Shown: positions 1-5,555, counted from the first letter of the stretch. The stretch: 7,140 bases of DNA from Jeotgalicoccus sp052093725 (GCA_052093725.1 JBQDHL010000083.1:1-7140), one strand, 5' to 3'. The notes: generated by a model from the letters alone, not told the origin. Made by a program: numbers and translations.

Positions 1-27
1 TGTAGTAAGTTTCTTTTTCAATGTCAT
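1..27 (-). CDS. 5' end of an unidentified minus-strand gene (partial)
   Basis: Reading the minus strand leftward from 27 gives an ATG preceded, after 7 nt, by a GGAGG ribosome binding site (complement at about 35-39). Nine codons are visible, MTLKKKLTT, before the window ends. The run of lysines directly after the start would suit the n-region of a signal peptide or first membrane segment, but nine residues cannot identify a protein. The gene is divergent from the methyltransferase gene and shares its upstream region. The start is well supported by the ribosome binding site; the function is unknown. Confidence 0.55.
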
Positions 28-52
28 TGTACAACCTCCGGTTATCTTATTT

Positions 53-86
53 AATCTAATACTACCATGGTAAACTATACTGACAA
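53..86. promoter_or_regulatory. divergent promoter region with a 10-bp palindrome
   Basis: A perfect palindrome, TACCATGGTA, occupies 63-72. On the plus strand a -10-like TATACT lies at 76-81, without a good -35. On the minus strand TTGTCA (complement of 81-86) is a 5/6 match to a -35 box, followed after 16 nt by TAGTAT (4/6). The palindrome would lie in the spacer of both promoters, where a dimeric repressor could block both genes. The palindrome is certain, the promoter calls are weak, and the regulator is unknown. Confidence 0.35.
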
Positions 87-113
87 ACATATTTTAAAGA
101 ACGGAGAAAGATG

Positions 114-905
114 ATGATAGTAACAACCGGCGGACGGTATAATGAATATACATTACAAAAAGCGAAAGGTATCGCTATGCGTTATGAACTGGACTTTATA
201 ATGCGTAAAAAGCTTTCTGTTAAAGAGATTAAGGACCGTTATAACGACAGTGTATTAGTAGCTGGGAACGACGAAATCAGCATCACGCCGCTGTCAGGGA
301 CTGATGCTGTAAAATACCATCCGAACTTCTCAATGGTCCGGTCTAAAAGATTATTAAATAATGAGAATGACGCTTTAGTAGATGCAGCAGAACTGAAATC
401 GGGAATGTCATTTTTAGACTGTACAATGGGTCTCGCGGCAGACAGTGTAATCGCAAGTCTGGCGGTCGGAAATTCAGGACAAGTGACAGCATTAGAACAA
501 AGCTTTATATTATATTTACTGGCAAAAGAAGGACTCGCTTCATATGATACAAATATAAAAATGATAAACGATGCGATGAAGAGTATTGAAATAGTAAATC
601 AAAATCATACAGACTATTTAAAAAAATTACCGGATAACAGTTTTGATATTGTTTACTTTGATCCAATGTTCGATGAAGAAATTATTGATTCACAAAGTTT
701 AAGATTAATAACGGAAGTGACTCACACTGATACATTGTCACAGACAGCGATAGATGAAGCGAAACGTGTTGCAGCAAAAAAAGTAGTGCTGAAAGATCAT
801 TTCAGAAGCAGCAGATTTGAACAATTCGGGTTTGAGCAGCAAGTTAGAAAAACGAGCAAAGTTCATTACGGTGTTATTAGGACAGATTTTGAAGTTGACC
901 AATAG
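114..905 (+). CDS. class I SAM-dependent methyltransferase, RsmJ/YpiP-like
   Basis: Predicted soluble methyltransferase of 263 residues. The SAM-binding motif I is visible as FLDCTMGLAADS (about residues 100-111), where the usual glycine-rich loop is compact. A motif IV, YFDPMF (about 181-186), closely resembles the YLDPMFP of E. coli RsmJ, which makes m2G1516 in 16S rRNA. YpiP of Bacillus is, from memory, the nearest Gram-positive relative. The N-terminal 80 residues (MIVTTGGR and following) are typical of that subfamily rather than of RsmJ itself. rRNA as the substrate is an inference from the family. Two adjacent ATGs are possible starts, at 111 and 114. GGAG at 103-106 lies 4 nt from the first and 7 nt from the second, so 114 is preferred. 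The gene is monocistronic; its last codons contain the -35 box of the riboswitch promoter. Confidence 0.8.
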   Translation: MIVTTGGRYNEYTLQKAKGIAMRYELDFIMRKKLSVKEIKDRYNDSVLVAGNDEISITPLSGTDAVKYHPNFSMVRSKRLLNNENDALVDAAELKSGMSFLDCTMGLAADSVIASLAVGNSGQVTALEQSFILYLLAKEGLASYDTNIKMINDAMKSIEIVNQNHTDYLKKLPDNSFDIVYFDPMFDEEIIDSQSLRLITEVTHTDTLSQTAIDEAKRVAAKKVVLKDHFRSSRFEQFGFEQQVRKTSKVHYGVIRTDFEVDQ

Positions 906-923
906 ATAATAATATTTTATAGT
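895..923 (+). promoter_or_regulatory. promoter of the guanidine riboswitch-SMR operon
   Basis: TTGACC at 895-900 and TATAGT at 918-923 each match the sigma-A consensus at five of six positions and are separated by exactly 17 nt. Transcription would start near 930, about 10 nt before the aptamer. The -35 box overlaps the last codons of the upstream methyltransferase gene. Confidence 0.65.
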
Positions 924-939
924 ATAGATAACTGAATAA

Positions 940-1035
940 GAAGTTCTCTAGGGTTCCGTTAAACTATTTAAGTCTGGACCGAGAGAGAACGCTGGGACGA
1001 GTTCCAGTACACGGAAGGACAAAAGCCTGGGAGAG
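940..1035 (+). promoter_or_regulatory. guanidine-I (ykkC) riboswitch aptamer
   Basis: Conserved ykkC-motif blocks appear in order: TCTAGGGTTCCG at 947-958, CTGGACCGAGAGA at 974-986, ACACGG at 1009-1014 and ACAAAAGCCTGGGAGA at 1019-1034. Pairing is consistent with this. GTTCTC (943-948) pairs with GAGAAC (985-990), CTGGGA (992-997) pairs with TTCCAG (1002-1007) around a CGAG loop, and AGG (1016-1018) pairs with CCT (1026-1028). This class binds free guanidinium and switches on exporters or carboxylases. The SMR pair downstream fits. The 3' strand is shared with the terminator, so ligand binding should prevent termination. Confidence 0.93.
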
Positions 1036-1064
1036 TAACGAAAGTTATTCTTCCGGGTTTTTTT
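1026..1064 (+). terminator. riboswitch-controlled intrinsic terminator
   Basis: A 14-bp stem (1026-1039 with 1044-1057, including a few G-U pairs) closes on a GAAA tetraloop at 1040-1043 and is followed by seven T residues (1058-1064). Its 5' arm begins with the CCTGGGAGAG conserved in the aptamer, so aptamer and terminator are mutually exclusive. This is the expected OFF state without guanidinium. Confidence 0.9.
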
Positions 1065-1106
1065 ATTCTCAATTCTTATAAATTTAATTAAATAGGAGAA
1101 TAATTT

Positions 1107-1430
1107 ATGTGGTTATTGGTTATTATTGCAGCAATGTTTGAAATAGGATGGGCAACAGGACTTAAGTACGCGGACACCGGATTTGAATGGGTACTCACAG
1201 TTATTGCAATTGTCTTCAGTTTCGGACTGCTTGTATATGTCTCTACGAAAATGCCTGCGAGTACAGTGTACGCGGTATTTGTTGGAATCGGTGCGGTAGG
1301 TACAGTGCTCGTAGATATTATTGTCTTTGATGGTGCGTTTAATATCGGAATTATTATATTTGTGGCACTGCTCGTATTCGGAGTTATCGGACTTAAAACA
1401 GTGACGGATCATGAGGAGGGTGCTAAATGA
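1107..1430 (+). CDS. ykkC: SMR-family guanidinium/cation exporter subunit, YkkC-like
   Basis: Small multidrug resistance protein of 107 residues with four predicted membrane helices, the normal size for the family. The essential membrane glutamate of SMR proteins (EmrE Glu14) is Glu12, in IIAAMFEIGWATG. Helix 3 carries TVYAVFVGIGAVG (residues 53-65). The position of the helix-3 tryptophan of EmrE is Phe58 here, as in Bacillus YkkC. It should work as an H+-coupled antiporter in the cytoplasmic membrane, probably as a heterodimer with the next gene. Control by a guanidine-I riboswitch makes guanidinium the likely physiological substrate. Bacillus YkkCD was first described as a multidrug pump. 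The start follows AGGAG (1094-1098) by 8 nt. The gene overlaps the next by four bases (ATGA). Confidence 0.92.
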   Translation: MWLLVIIAAMFEIGWATGLKYADTGFEWVLTVIAIVFSFGLLVYVSTKMPASTVYAVFVGIGAVGTVLVDIIVFDGAFNIGIIIFVALLVFGVIGLKTVTDHEEGAK

Positions 1431-1744
1431 GCTGGCTTATATTAATACTTGCTGGTCTGATGGAAGTTGCAGGAGTAACAGGAATGTCCTTAATCGGTCA
1501 GGGTAAGAAACTAAGCGGGTGGCTGACACTTCTCATTGGATTCCCAATCAGTCTGGCACTGCTCGGTATGGCGATGGAAACCATACCTCTCGGTGTTGCA
1601 TATGCAGTATGGACTGGAATTGGTACAGTTGGCAGTGCGTTAATTGGAATTATCTTTTATAAAGAATCAGCAAGCTATAAACGTGTGATGTACTTGTCAT
1701 TTATTGTAATTGCAGTGATTGGACTGCGTTTAGTAACGGGATAA
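1427..1744 (+). CDS. ykkD: SMR-family guanidinium/cation exporter subunit, YkkD-like
   Basis: Second SMR subunit, 105 residues and four predicted membrane helices. Glu13 in LMEVAGVTG is the proton/substrate-coupling glutamate. Helix 3 reads AYAVWTGIGTVG (58-69), retaining the tryptophan (Trp62) that its partner lacks. It also has the METIPLGVAYAVWTG pattern and the FYKE sequence (77-80) of Bacillus YkkD. Translation is coupled: the ATG at 1427 overlaps the TGA of the previous gene (1428-1430), and its ribosome binding site GAGGAGGG (1413-1420) lies inside that gene. Paired SMR proteins such as YkkCD and EbrAB normally need both subunits, inserted in opposite orientations. Expression depends on the upstream riboswitch. 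The gene is followed at once by a terminator. Confidence 0.92.
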   Translation: MSWLILILAGLMEVAGVTGMSLIGQGKKLSGWLTLLIGFPISLALLGMAMETIPLGVAYAVWTGIGTVGSALIGIIFYKESASYKRVMYLSFIVIAVIGLRLVTG

Positions 1745-1746
1745 AA

Positions 1747-1771
1747 AAACTGGAGATCTAGTCTCCAGTTT
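1747..1771. terminator. bidirectional terminator between convergent genes
   Basis: A perfect 10-bp stem (1747-1756 with 1762-1771) surrounds a 5-nt loop. On the minus strand it is followed by an unbroken T-tract (complement of 1743-1749); on the plus strand by the weaker TTTCTATTTCTT. It ends ykkD from one side and the small membrane-protein gene from the other. The stop codon of the latter (complement of 1758-1760) lies in the loop. Confidence 0.85.
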
Positions 1772-2033
1772 CTATTTCTTCAAGAAGGTTTTTAGCATAA
1801 ACAAGCCCAAGACCTGTTTCTTCTCTTATATACTTAATAATTTGAACATCAGTTTTGCCTGCAGCATCCATACTTCTAACGGTACTGGACAGATCTGGAT
1901 TTTGTATCGCTTTTCTGAAAGCTGCTTGCTGAAGCTTTTTGTTGCTGTTACTTAAGCCTAAAATAATAATTCCAGCAATAATGATAATTATAAAAGAAGA
2001 AATGATGAACCCTCCAATATTTATTTGAATCAA
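1758..2033 (-). CDS. small membrane-anchored protein with L7/L12-like C-terminal segment
   Basis: About 91 residues. Residues 7-27 are an almost continuous run of Ile, Phe and Ala and form a single N-terminal membrane helix. A charged linker follows. Residues 63-88 (VQIIKYIREETGLGLVYAKN and following) closely resemble the C-terminal part of ribosomal protein bL12 (KVIKVVREITGLGLKEAKDL), the face that recruits translational GTPases. Function is not known; a cytoplasmic L12-like module tethered to the membrane is what can be seen. The longest reading begins with TTG (complement of 2031-2033) and has no clear ribosome binding site. A good GGAGGG (complement of 2010-2015) instead precedes ATC and ATT codons at residues 10-11, so the N-terminus is uncertain. 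The gene is convergent with ykkD, and the end of its coding region forms part of the shared terminator. Confidence 0.7.
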   Translation of the reverse strand: MIQINIGGFIISSFIIIIIAGIIILGLSNSNKKLQQAAFRKAIQNPDLSSTVRSMDAAGKTDVQIIKYIREETGLGLVYAKNLLEEIETGD

Positions 2034-2103
2034 TCCACTATATCAAACTGAAATAAAAAATGCATCATCACTTCTACGGTATAGTATGATTATTTTAACC
2101 TGA

Positions 2104-2119
2104 GGTTTCACATGAAACA
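2104..2119. promoter_or_regulatory. degenerate parS-like (ParB/Spo0J) site
   Basis: GGTTTCACATGAAACA matches the Firmicute parS consensus TGTTTCACGTGAAACA at 14 of 16 positions, with mismatches at positions 1 and 9. It lies in the short gap between two genes. parS is the loading site for ParB/Spo0J and is normally found near the replication origin. Nothing else here confirms ori proximity, so it may be a weak site or chance. Confidence 0.35.
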
Positions 2120-2132
2120 TAATAAACAGCAT

Positions 2133-2171
2133 AAAAAACCGTCTGCATAAATTATATGCAGACGGTTTTTT
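2133..2171 (-). terminator. terminator of the ferredoxin-NADP+ reductase gene
   Basis: A perfect 17-bp stem (2133-2149 with 2155-2171) with a 5-nt loop begins 1 nt beyond the reductase stop codon on the minus strand. It has a GC-rich core (CCGTCTGC) and A/T runs on both flanks that supply a U-tract in either direction. It therefore could also stop plus-strand transcription. Confidence 0.88.
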
Positions 2172-2172
2172 A

Positions 2173-3162
2173 TTAATCCTGTTTAAATACGCTTGTACTG
2201 TGTTTCGGTTGTACGCGGGATTTTGGATCGTAAGATGATTTAGCGTATGAAATTGCAACCGGTGCTTCACCGAATCCTGTTGCAATGAGTTTAACTTTAC
2301 CTTCAAACGTTGTGATATCACCCGCAGCAAAGATACCCGGGATATTCGTTTCCATATGTGGGCTAACTTTTATTGAGTTTTTTTCAAGCTCAAGGCCCCA
2401 TTCTTTTAATGGTCCGAGTGATGAGATATTACCGAAGTTAACAATCAGCTGATCTGCTTTAATGACTTCTTCCGTACCGTCTTTTGCAGTCAGTACAAGT
2501 TCTTCTATTTGTCCGTTGTCACCTTTAATTTCAGTAACATTCAGTGATGTTTTAACATTAACAGGAGAGTCCATTACTTGCTGAACGCTGGTTTCATGTG
2601 CTGTGAAGCGCTCGCGTCTGTGTATCAGCGTGACTGATTTAGCCAGCTCCTGAAGCATCAGCGACCAGTCGAGGGCTGAGTCTCCGCCGCCTAGTATGAC
2701 AACGTCCTTATCTCTGAACTTCTCAAGGTCTCTTACTGCGTATTGAAGCGAAGTGCCTTCAAAATCTCGTTCGCTGTCTAGACCGATCTTACGAGGCTGG
2801 AATGCACCCACTCCTGCAGTGATTAAAATTGTTCTTGTAAGGTATTCACCTTTATCAGTTTTCAAAATAAAGTGATCGTCTTCGCGCTCATATGATTGCA
2901 CTGTTTCTCCAAGATGGAGTTCAGGATCAGCATACTGTGCCTGTGTCACCAGGTTAGATACTAAATCTTTTGCCAGGATTTTTGGGAAGCCGCCGACGTC
3001 GTAAATATATTTATCCGGATACAACTCCGTTAATTGTCCGCCGAGTTCAGGCAGACTATCTATCAGCCTTACAGACATTTGTCTCATGCCTGCATAAAAA
3101 GTAGAGAATAAACCAGTAGGACCTCCACCGATTATCGTTACATCTACAATTTCGTCTTTCAT
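2173..3162 (-). CDS. fnr: ferredoxin/flavodoxin-NADP+ reductase, YumC type
   Basis: Flavoprotein of 329 residues, the normal length for the thioredoxin-reductase-like FNR class (YumC of Bacillus is about 332). The FAD-binding GGGPTG is at residues 12-17, the NADPH-binding GGGDSA at 158-163, the phosphate-contacting HRR at 181-183 and the second FAD motif AAGDITT at 279-285. The redox CxxC of thioredoxin reductase is absent; that region reads LQYAVRD (139-145). This, with the C-terminal RVQPKHSTSVF (316-326), identifies the FNR branch. It transfers electrons between NADPH and ferredoxin or flavodoxin in the cytoplasm. The ATG is preceded by GGAGGG (complement of 3171-3176) with 8-nt spacing. 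It lies 142 nt downstream of norA on the same strand, with no clear terminator between, so read-through is possible. I saw no convincing own promoter. Confidence 0.93.
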   Translation of the reverse strand: MKDEIVDVTIIGGGPTGLFSTFYAGMRQMSVRLIDSLPELGGQLTELYPDKYIYDVGGFPKILAKDLVSNLVTQAQYADPELHLGETVQSYEREDDHFILKTDKGEYLTRTILITAGVGAFQPRKIGLDSERDFEGTSLQYAVRDLEKFRDKDVVILGGGDSALDWSLMLQELAKSVTLIHRRERFTAHETSVQQVMDSPVNVKTSLNVTEIKGDNGQIEELVLTAKDGTEEVIKADQLIVNFGNISSLGPLKEWGLELEKNSIKVSPHMETNIPGIFAAGDITTFEGKVKLIATGFGEAPVAISYAKSSYDPKSRVQPKHSTSVFKQD

Positions 3163-3260
3163 GAATATAACCCTCCAGTAATATACGAAAAATGTTTTTA
3201 TATTTTCATTCCATTAAACATTATTACACAAGGCGGAGTAAAAATAAAAGTGTTTGGCAT

Positions 3261-3310
3261 GCTGTAACGTCGCTGTAACGCGTAATTCAGACTTTCGAAT
3301 GACGTTACTG
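3261..3310. repeat. direct and inverted repeats between norA and fnr
   Basis: GCTGTAACG occurs twice with an 11-bp period (3261-3269 and 3272-3280). The first copy also forms an inverted repeat, GTAACGTC (3264-3271) with GACGTTAC (3301-3308), the latter overlapping the last norA codons. The two copies could compete for the same partner. There is no adjacent T-tract, so it is not a typical terminator. The role is unknown. Confidence 0.4.
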
Positions 3311-4468
3311 AGTCCGCGGGTCACGCCAGAAAAACACAGTAATGAGAAATCCGATGACAAGAACTATCGCACTGAAGTAGTAAGGGTAGTCCAGATTCAT
3401 ATCAAACAGTATACCAGCAATAACTGGTCCGATTACATTGGCGAGTGAAGTAAAGAACGAGTTCATCCCGCCTGCAAAGCCCTGGTTATTACCTGCAATG
3501 TGTGACAGAAACGTTGTAACTGCTGGTCGTACCAGATCAAAACCGATGAAGATAATAAAGGCAATTGCCATAACGGCCCAGTAAGATTCTAAAAATGTAA
3601 TCGCAAATACGAGTATCGCTGTATATATAATAGACACTCTTATTATATTCAGTTCACCGTAACGTCGTGTCAGCGGTTCGAATAGAACAATTTGTGCAAA
3701 TGTACCGATGATTGCACCGCCTGCGATTGCGATTGCGATATCCGCCGGTGTGAATCCAAGTTTACGGTCGAAGTATAAACTGAAGAAGGATTCGAATGCC
3801 GCAAGGCCGAATGACGAGACAAATATAACGAGAAACGCAATGAAAAATATCGGTGTAAAGATTTTTTTGAAGTTACCAGTTGTCACTTCAGTTTTATCAG
3901 CAGCGACTTCTGTGACTTTTTCAGGTTCATTTAACATAAAGATAGATAAAATTGCACTGATTAAACCGAGCACCGCGGCGATGAAAAATGGCAGGCGGGT
4001 GGCAATTTCAGCCAGTACACCACCAATTCCAGGTCCAATAATGAAACCAAAGTTAATTGCGGCAGTCATGTAGCCGAGTGAACGCGCCCGGTTTTTATTA
4101 GTTGTGATATCGACGATGAATGCTGTAACAGCAGGCATAATAAATGCGCCGGCCAGACCGCCGAGCATGCGCGACAGAAACAGGACTTCAATCGTTTCTC
4201 CCAAACCGAATAACAATTCGGAGAATGCGAAAATAAACAGTCCGATAACGATAATAATTTTACGGCCAAACTTATCAGCCGCACGTCCTGTGAAAGGTGA
4301 AAAGATTAATTGGGTAAAAGCGAAAGCTGCGGTTAAATAACCGACGCCGGCCCCGCTAATGTTCAATTCGTTCATTATTGACGGCATTACCGGTATGACA
4401 AGACTTATTCCTAGAAAAACCAGGAAAATACTGTTATATAATAAATAGAGTTGATATTTTTTCTTCAT
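3305..4468 (-). CDS. norA: MFS multidrug efflux transporter, NorA/Bmr-like
   Basis: Twelve-helix major facilitator of the DHA1 drug:H+ antiporter family, 387 residues (S. aureus NorA has 388). Motif A is GRAADKFGRK (61-70), motif B includes Arg100 in FLSRMLGG, and the antiporter motif C is GFIIGPGIGG (141-150). Two acidic residues known to matter in NorA are present: Glu226 in AAFESFFSLY and Asp311 in FIGFDLVRPA. The QGFAGGMNS segment (329-337) also matches NorA. It would export fluoroquinolones, dyes and similar hydrophobic cations, though the true substrate cannot be read from sequence. The ATG (complement of 4466-4468) follows AAGGTG with about 8-nt spacing. It is divergent from the CDF exporter across 100 nt. 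NorA orthology is probable; another Bmr-type paralogue is the alternative. Confidence 0.85.
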   Translation of the reverse strand: MKKKYQLYLLYNSIFLVFLGISLVIPVMPSIMNELNISGAGVGYLTAAFAFTQLIFSPFTGRAADKFGRKIIIVIGLFIFAFSELLFGLGETIEVLFLSRMLGGLAGAFIMPAVTAFIVDITTNKNRARSLGYMTAAINFGFIIGPGIGGVLAEIATRLPFFIAAVLGLISAILSIFMLNEPEKVTEVAADKTEVTTGNFKKIFTPIFFIAFLVIFVSSFGLAAFESFFSLYFDRKLGFTPADIAIAIAGGAIIGTFAQIVLFEPLTRRYGELNIIRVSIIYTAILVFAITFLESYWAVMAIAFIIFIGFDLVRPAVTTFLSHIAGNNQGFAGGMNSFFTSLANVIGPVIAGILFDMNLDYPYYFSAIVLVIGFLITVFFWRDPRTQ

Positions 4469-4568
4469 GATAAGTGCACCTTCTTACATTTCTGCATATG
4501 TTAAGGTATATACTACACTTGAAAATAAGAAAATAGTAGCAAAAATTAAACAGATTGAGGTGGGAATT
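4469..4568. promoter_or_regulatory. divergent control region between norA-like and CDF genes
   Basis: These 100 nt must hold the signals for both divergent exporter genes. An 8-bp palindrome GTATATAC at 4506-4513 contributes a plus-strand TATACT (4509-4514, 5/6 to -10) and TATATA-like hexamers on the minus strand. No strong -35 box fits either. Shared control is an inference. I could not recognise a known metal- or drug-repressor operator. Confidence 0.3.
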
Positions 4569-5486
4569 TTGGGGGAGCATAATCACGACCATCACCACGA
4601 CCATACTCACGGTGCAAATAAAAAGGCACTTACAATAAGCTTAATATTAATTGCGTCATTTATGATTGTTGAAGTAATCGGCGGAGTGCTGACAAACAGT
4701 CTTGCACTCTTGTCAGATGCAGGTCACATGTTCAGTGATGCAGTGTCGCTTGCTGTGGCACTCGCCGCTTTTAAAATGGGCGAAAAAGCAGCGGACTCGG
4801 CACGTACTTTCGGCTACAGAAGATTTGAAATTCTGGCAGCTGTATTTAACGGTGTCACGCTGATTATTATCGCGGTATTTATTATTGTCGAAGCTGCCGG
4901 ACGTTTTATGAATCCGCCGGAAGTGGCAACGACAGGAATGCTGGTTATTGCTGTCCTCGGCCTCATCGTTAATATAATCGTCGCCAAAATTTTAATGTCG
5001 GGAGATACTCACGACAATTTAAACATGAGAGGCGCACTGCTTCACGTTCTCGGAGATCTGCTCGGGTCAGTTGCTGCAATTATCGCAGCACTGTCCATTA
5101 TGATTTTCGGCTGGGGTTTTATGGACCCGCTCGCGAGTGTAATCGTCGCAGTACTGATTGCAATCAGCGGTGTCAGAATTACACGCCAGTCATTTAACAT
5201 ACTGATGGAGGGTGTACCTGAAAACATCGATGTGGATGCTGTCATGAGCAGGATAAACAAGCTTGACGGTATTGAAGATGCACATCATCTGCATGTTTGG
5301 AGCATCTCAAGCGGGATGAATGCACTGAGTGTTCACGTCGTCGTAAACGGTACATTAAAAGTTCATGAAACACAGAAAATCATTCAGAATATAGAAGATG
5401 AGATGAAACACGAACATATTGATCATGTAACTGTACAGGTGGAATGCAAGCATCATAATCACGAAGATGATGTACTCTGCTGCTGA
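4569..5486 (+). CDS. czcD: cation diffusion facilitator, zinc-type exporter (CzcD-like)
   Basis: Predicted 305-residue membrane protein that exports divalent metal by H+ antiport. The N-terminus is histidine-rich (HNHDHHHDHTHG, residues 4-15), as in CzcD. Six membrane helices follow. The transport site shows two HxxxD motifs, HMFSD (53-57) in helix 2 and HVLGD (159-163) in helix 5, the pattern of Zn/Co/Cd CDFs; manganese types have Asp instead. The cytoplasmic domain holds HHLHVW (239-244) and ends in a metal-ligand-rich tail with Cys293, several His and a terminal Cys-Cys. The start is taken as TTG at 4569, preceded by GAGGTGGG and directly before the His-rich region. An upstream in-frame ATG at 4467 would overlap the norA start and add 34 residues unlike the family. 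The gene is closed by a strong terminator. Confidence 0.9.
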   Translation: MGEHNHDHHHDHTHGANKKALTISLILIASFMIVEVIGGVLTNSLALLSDAGHMFSDAVSLAVALAAFKMGEKAADSARTFGYRRFEILAAVFNGVTLIIIAVFIIVEAAGRFMNPPEVATTGMLVIAVLGLIVNIIVAKILMSGDTHDNLNMRGALLHVLGDLLGSVAAIIAALSIMIFGWGFMDPLASVIVAVLIAISGVRITRQSFNILMEGVPENIDVDAVMSRINKLDGIEDAHHLHVWSISSGMNALSVHVVVNGTLKVHETQKIIQNIEDEMKHEHIDHVTVQVECKHHNHEDDVLCC

Positions 5487-5490
5487 CTGT

Positions 5491-5525
5491 AAAATGCCCC
5501 AGACACCAATGTCCGGGGCATTTTT
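5491..5525 (+). terminator. terminator of the CDF exporter gene
   Basis: AAAATGCCCC (5491-5500) pairs with GGGGCATTTT (5515-5524), extended after one A-C mismatch by GACA/TGTC (5502-5505 with 5510-5513) around a CCAA loop, then a T-run. It starts 4 nt after the stop codon. Only about 15 nt separate it from the ribosome binding site of the next gene. Confidence 0.9.
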
Positions 5526-5555
5526 GTTATTATGGATTTTAAAGGAGATGGTGTT

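Noticed and set aside
1113..1412. 99-codon minus-strand open frame opposite ykkC
   Set aside because: It mirrors the YkkC-like gene, is rich in Cys, Asn and Arg without domain character, and lacks a ribosome binding site. The plus-strand gene is clearly recognisable.
2173..3162. Thioredoxin reductase as the identity of the flavoprotein
   Set aside because: The fold is shared, but the redox-active CxxC is missing and the C-terminus matches the YumC-type ferredoxin-NADP+ reductase.
3254..3448. 64-codon plus-strand frame between fnr and norA
   Set aside because: Mostly antisense to the end of norA, no ribosome binding site, no recognisable features.
3708..4073. 121-codon plus-strand open frame opposite norA
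   Set aside because: Its composition is the complement of membrane-helix codons in the NorA-like gene. No start signal or family resemblance.
5532..5555. ATG at 5532 as start of the Rid protein
   Set aside because: It lacks its own ribosome binding site and would put the ideal AAAGGAG, spaced 8 nt from the GTG at 5556, inside the coding region.
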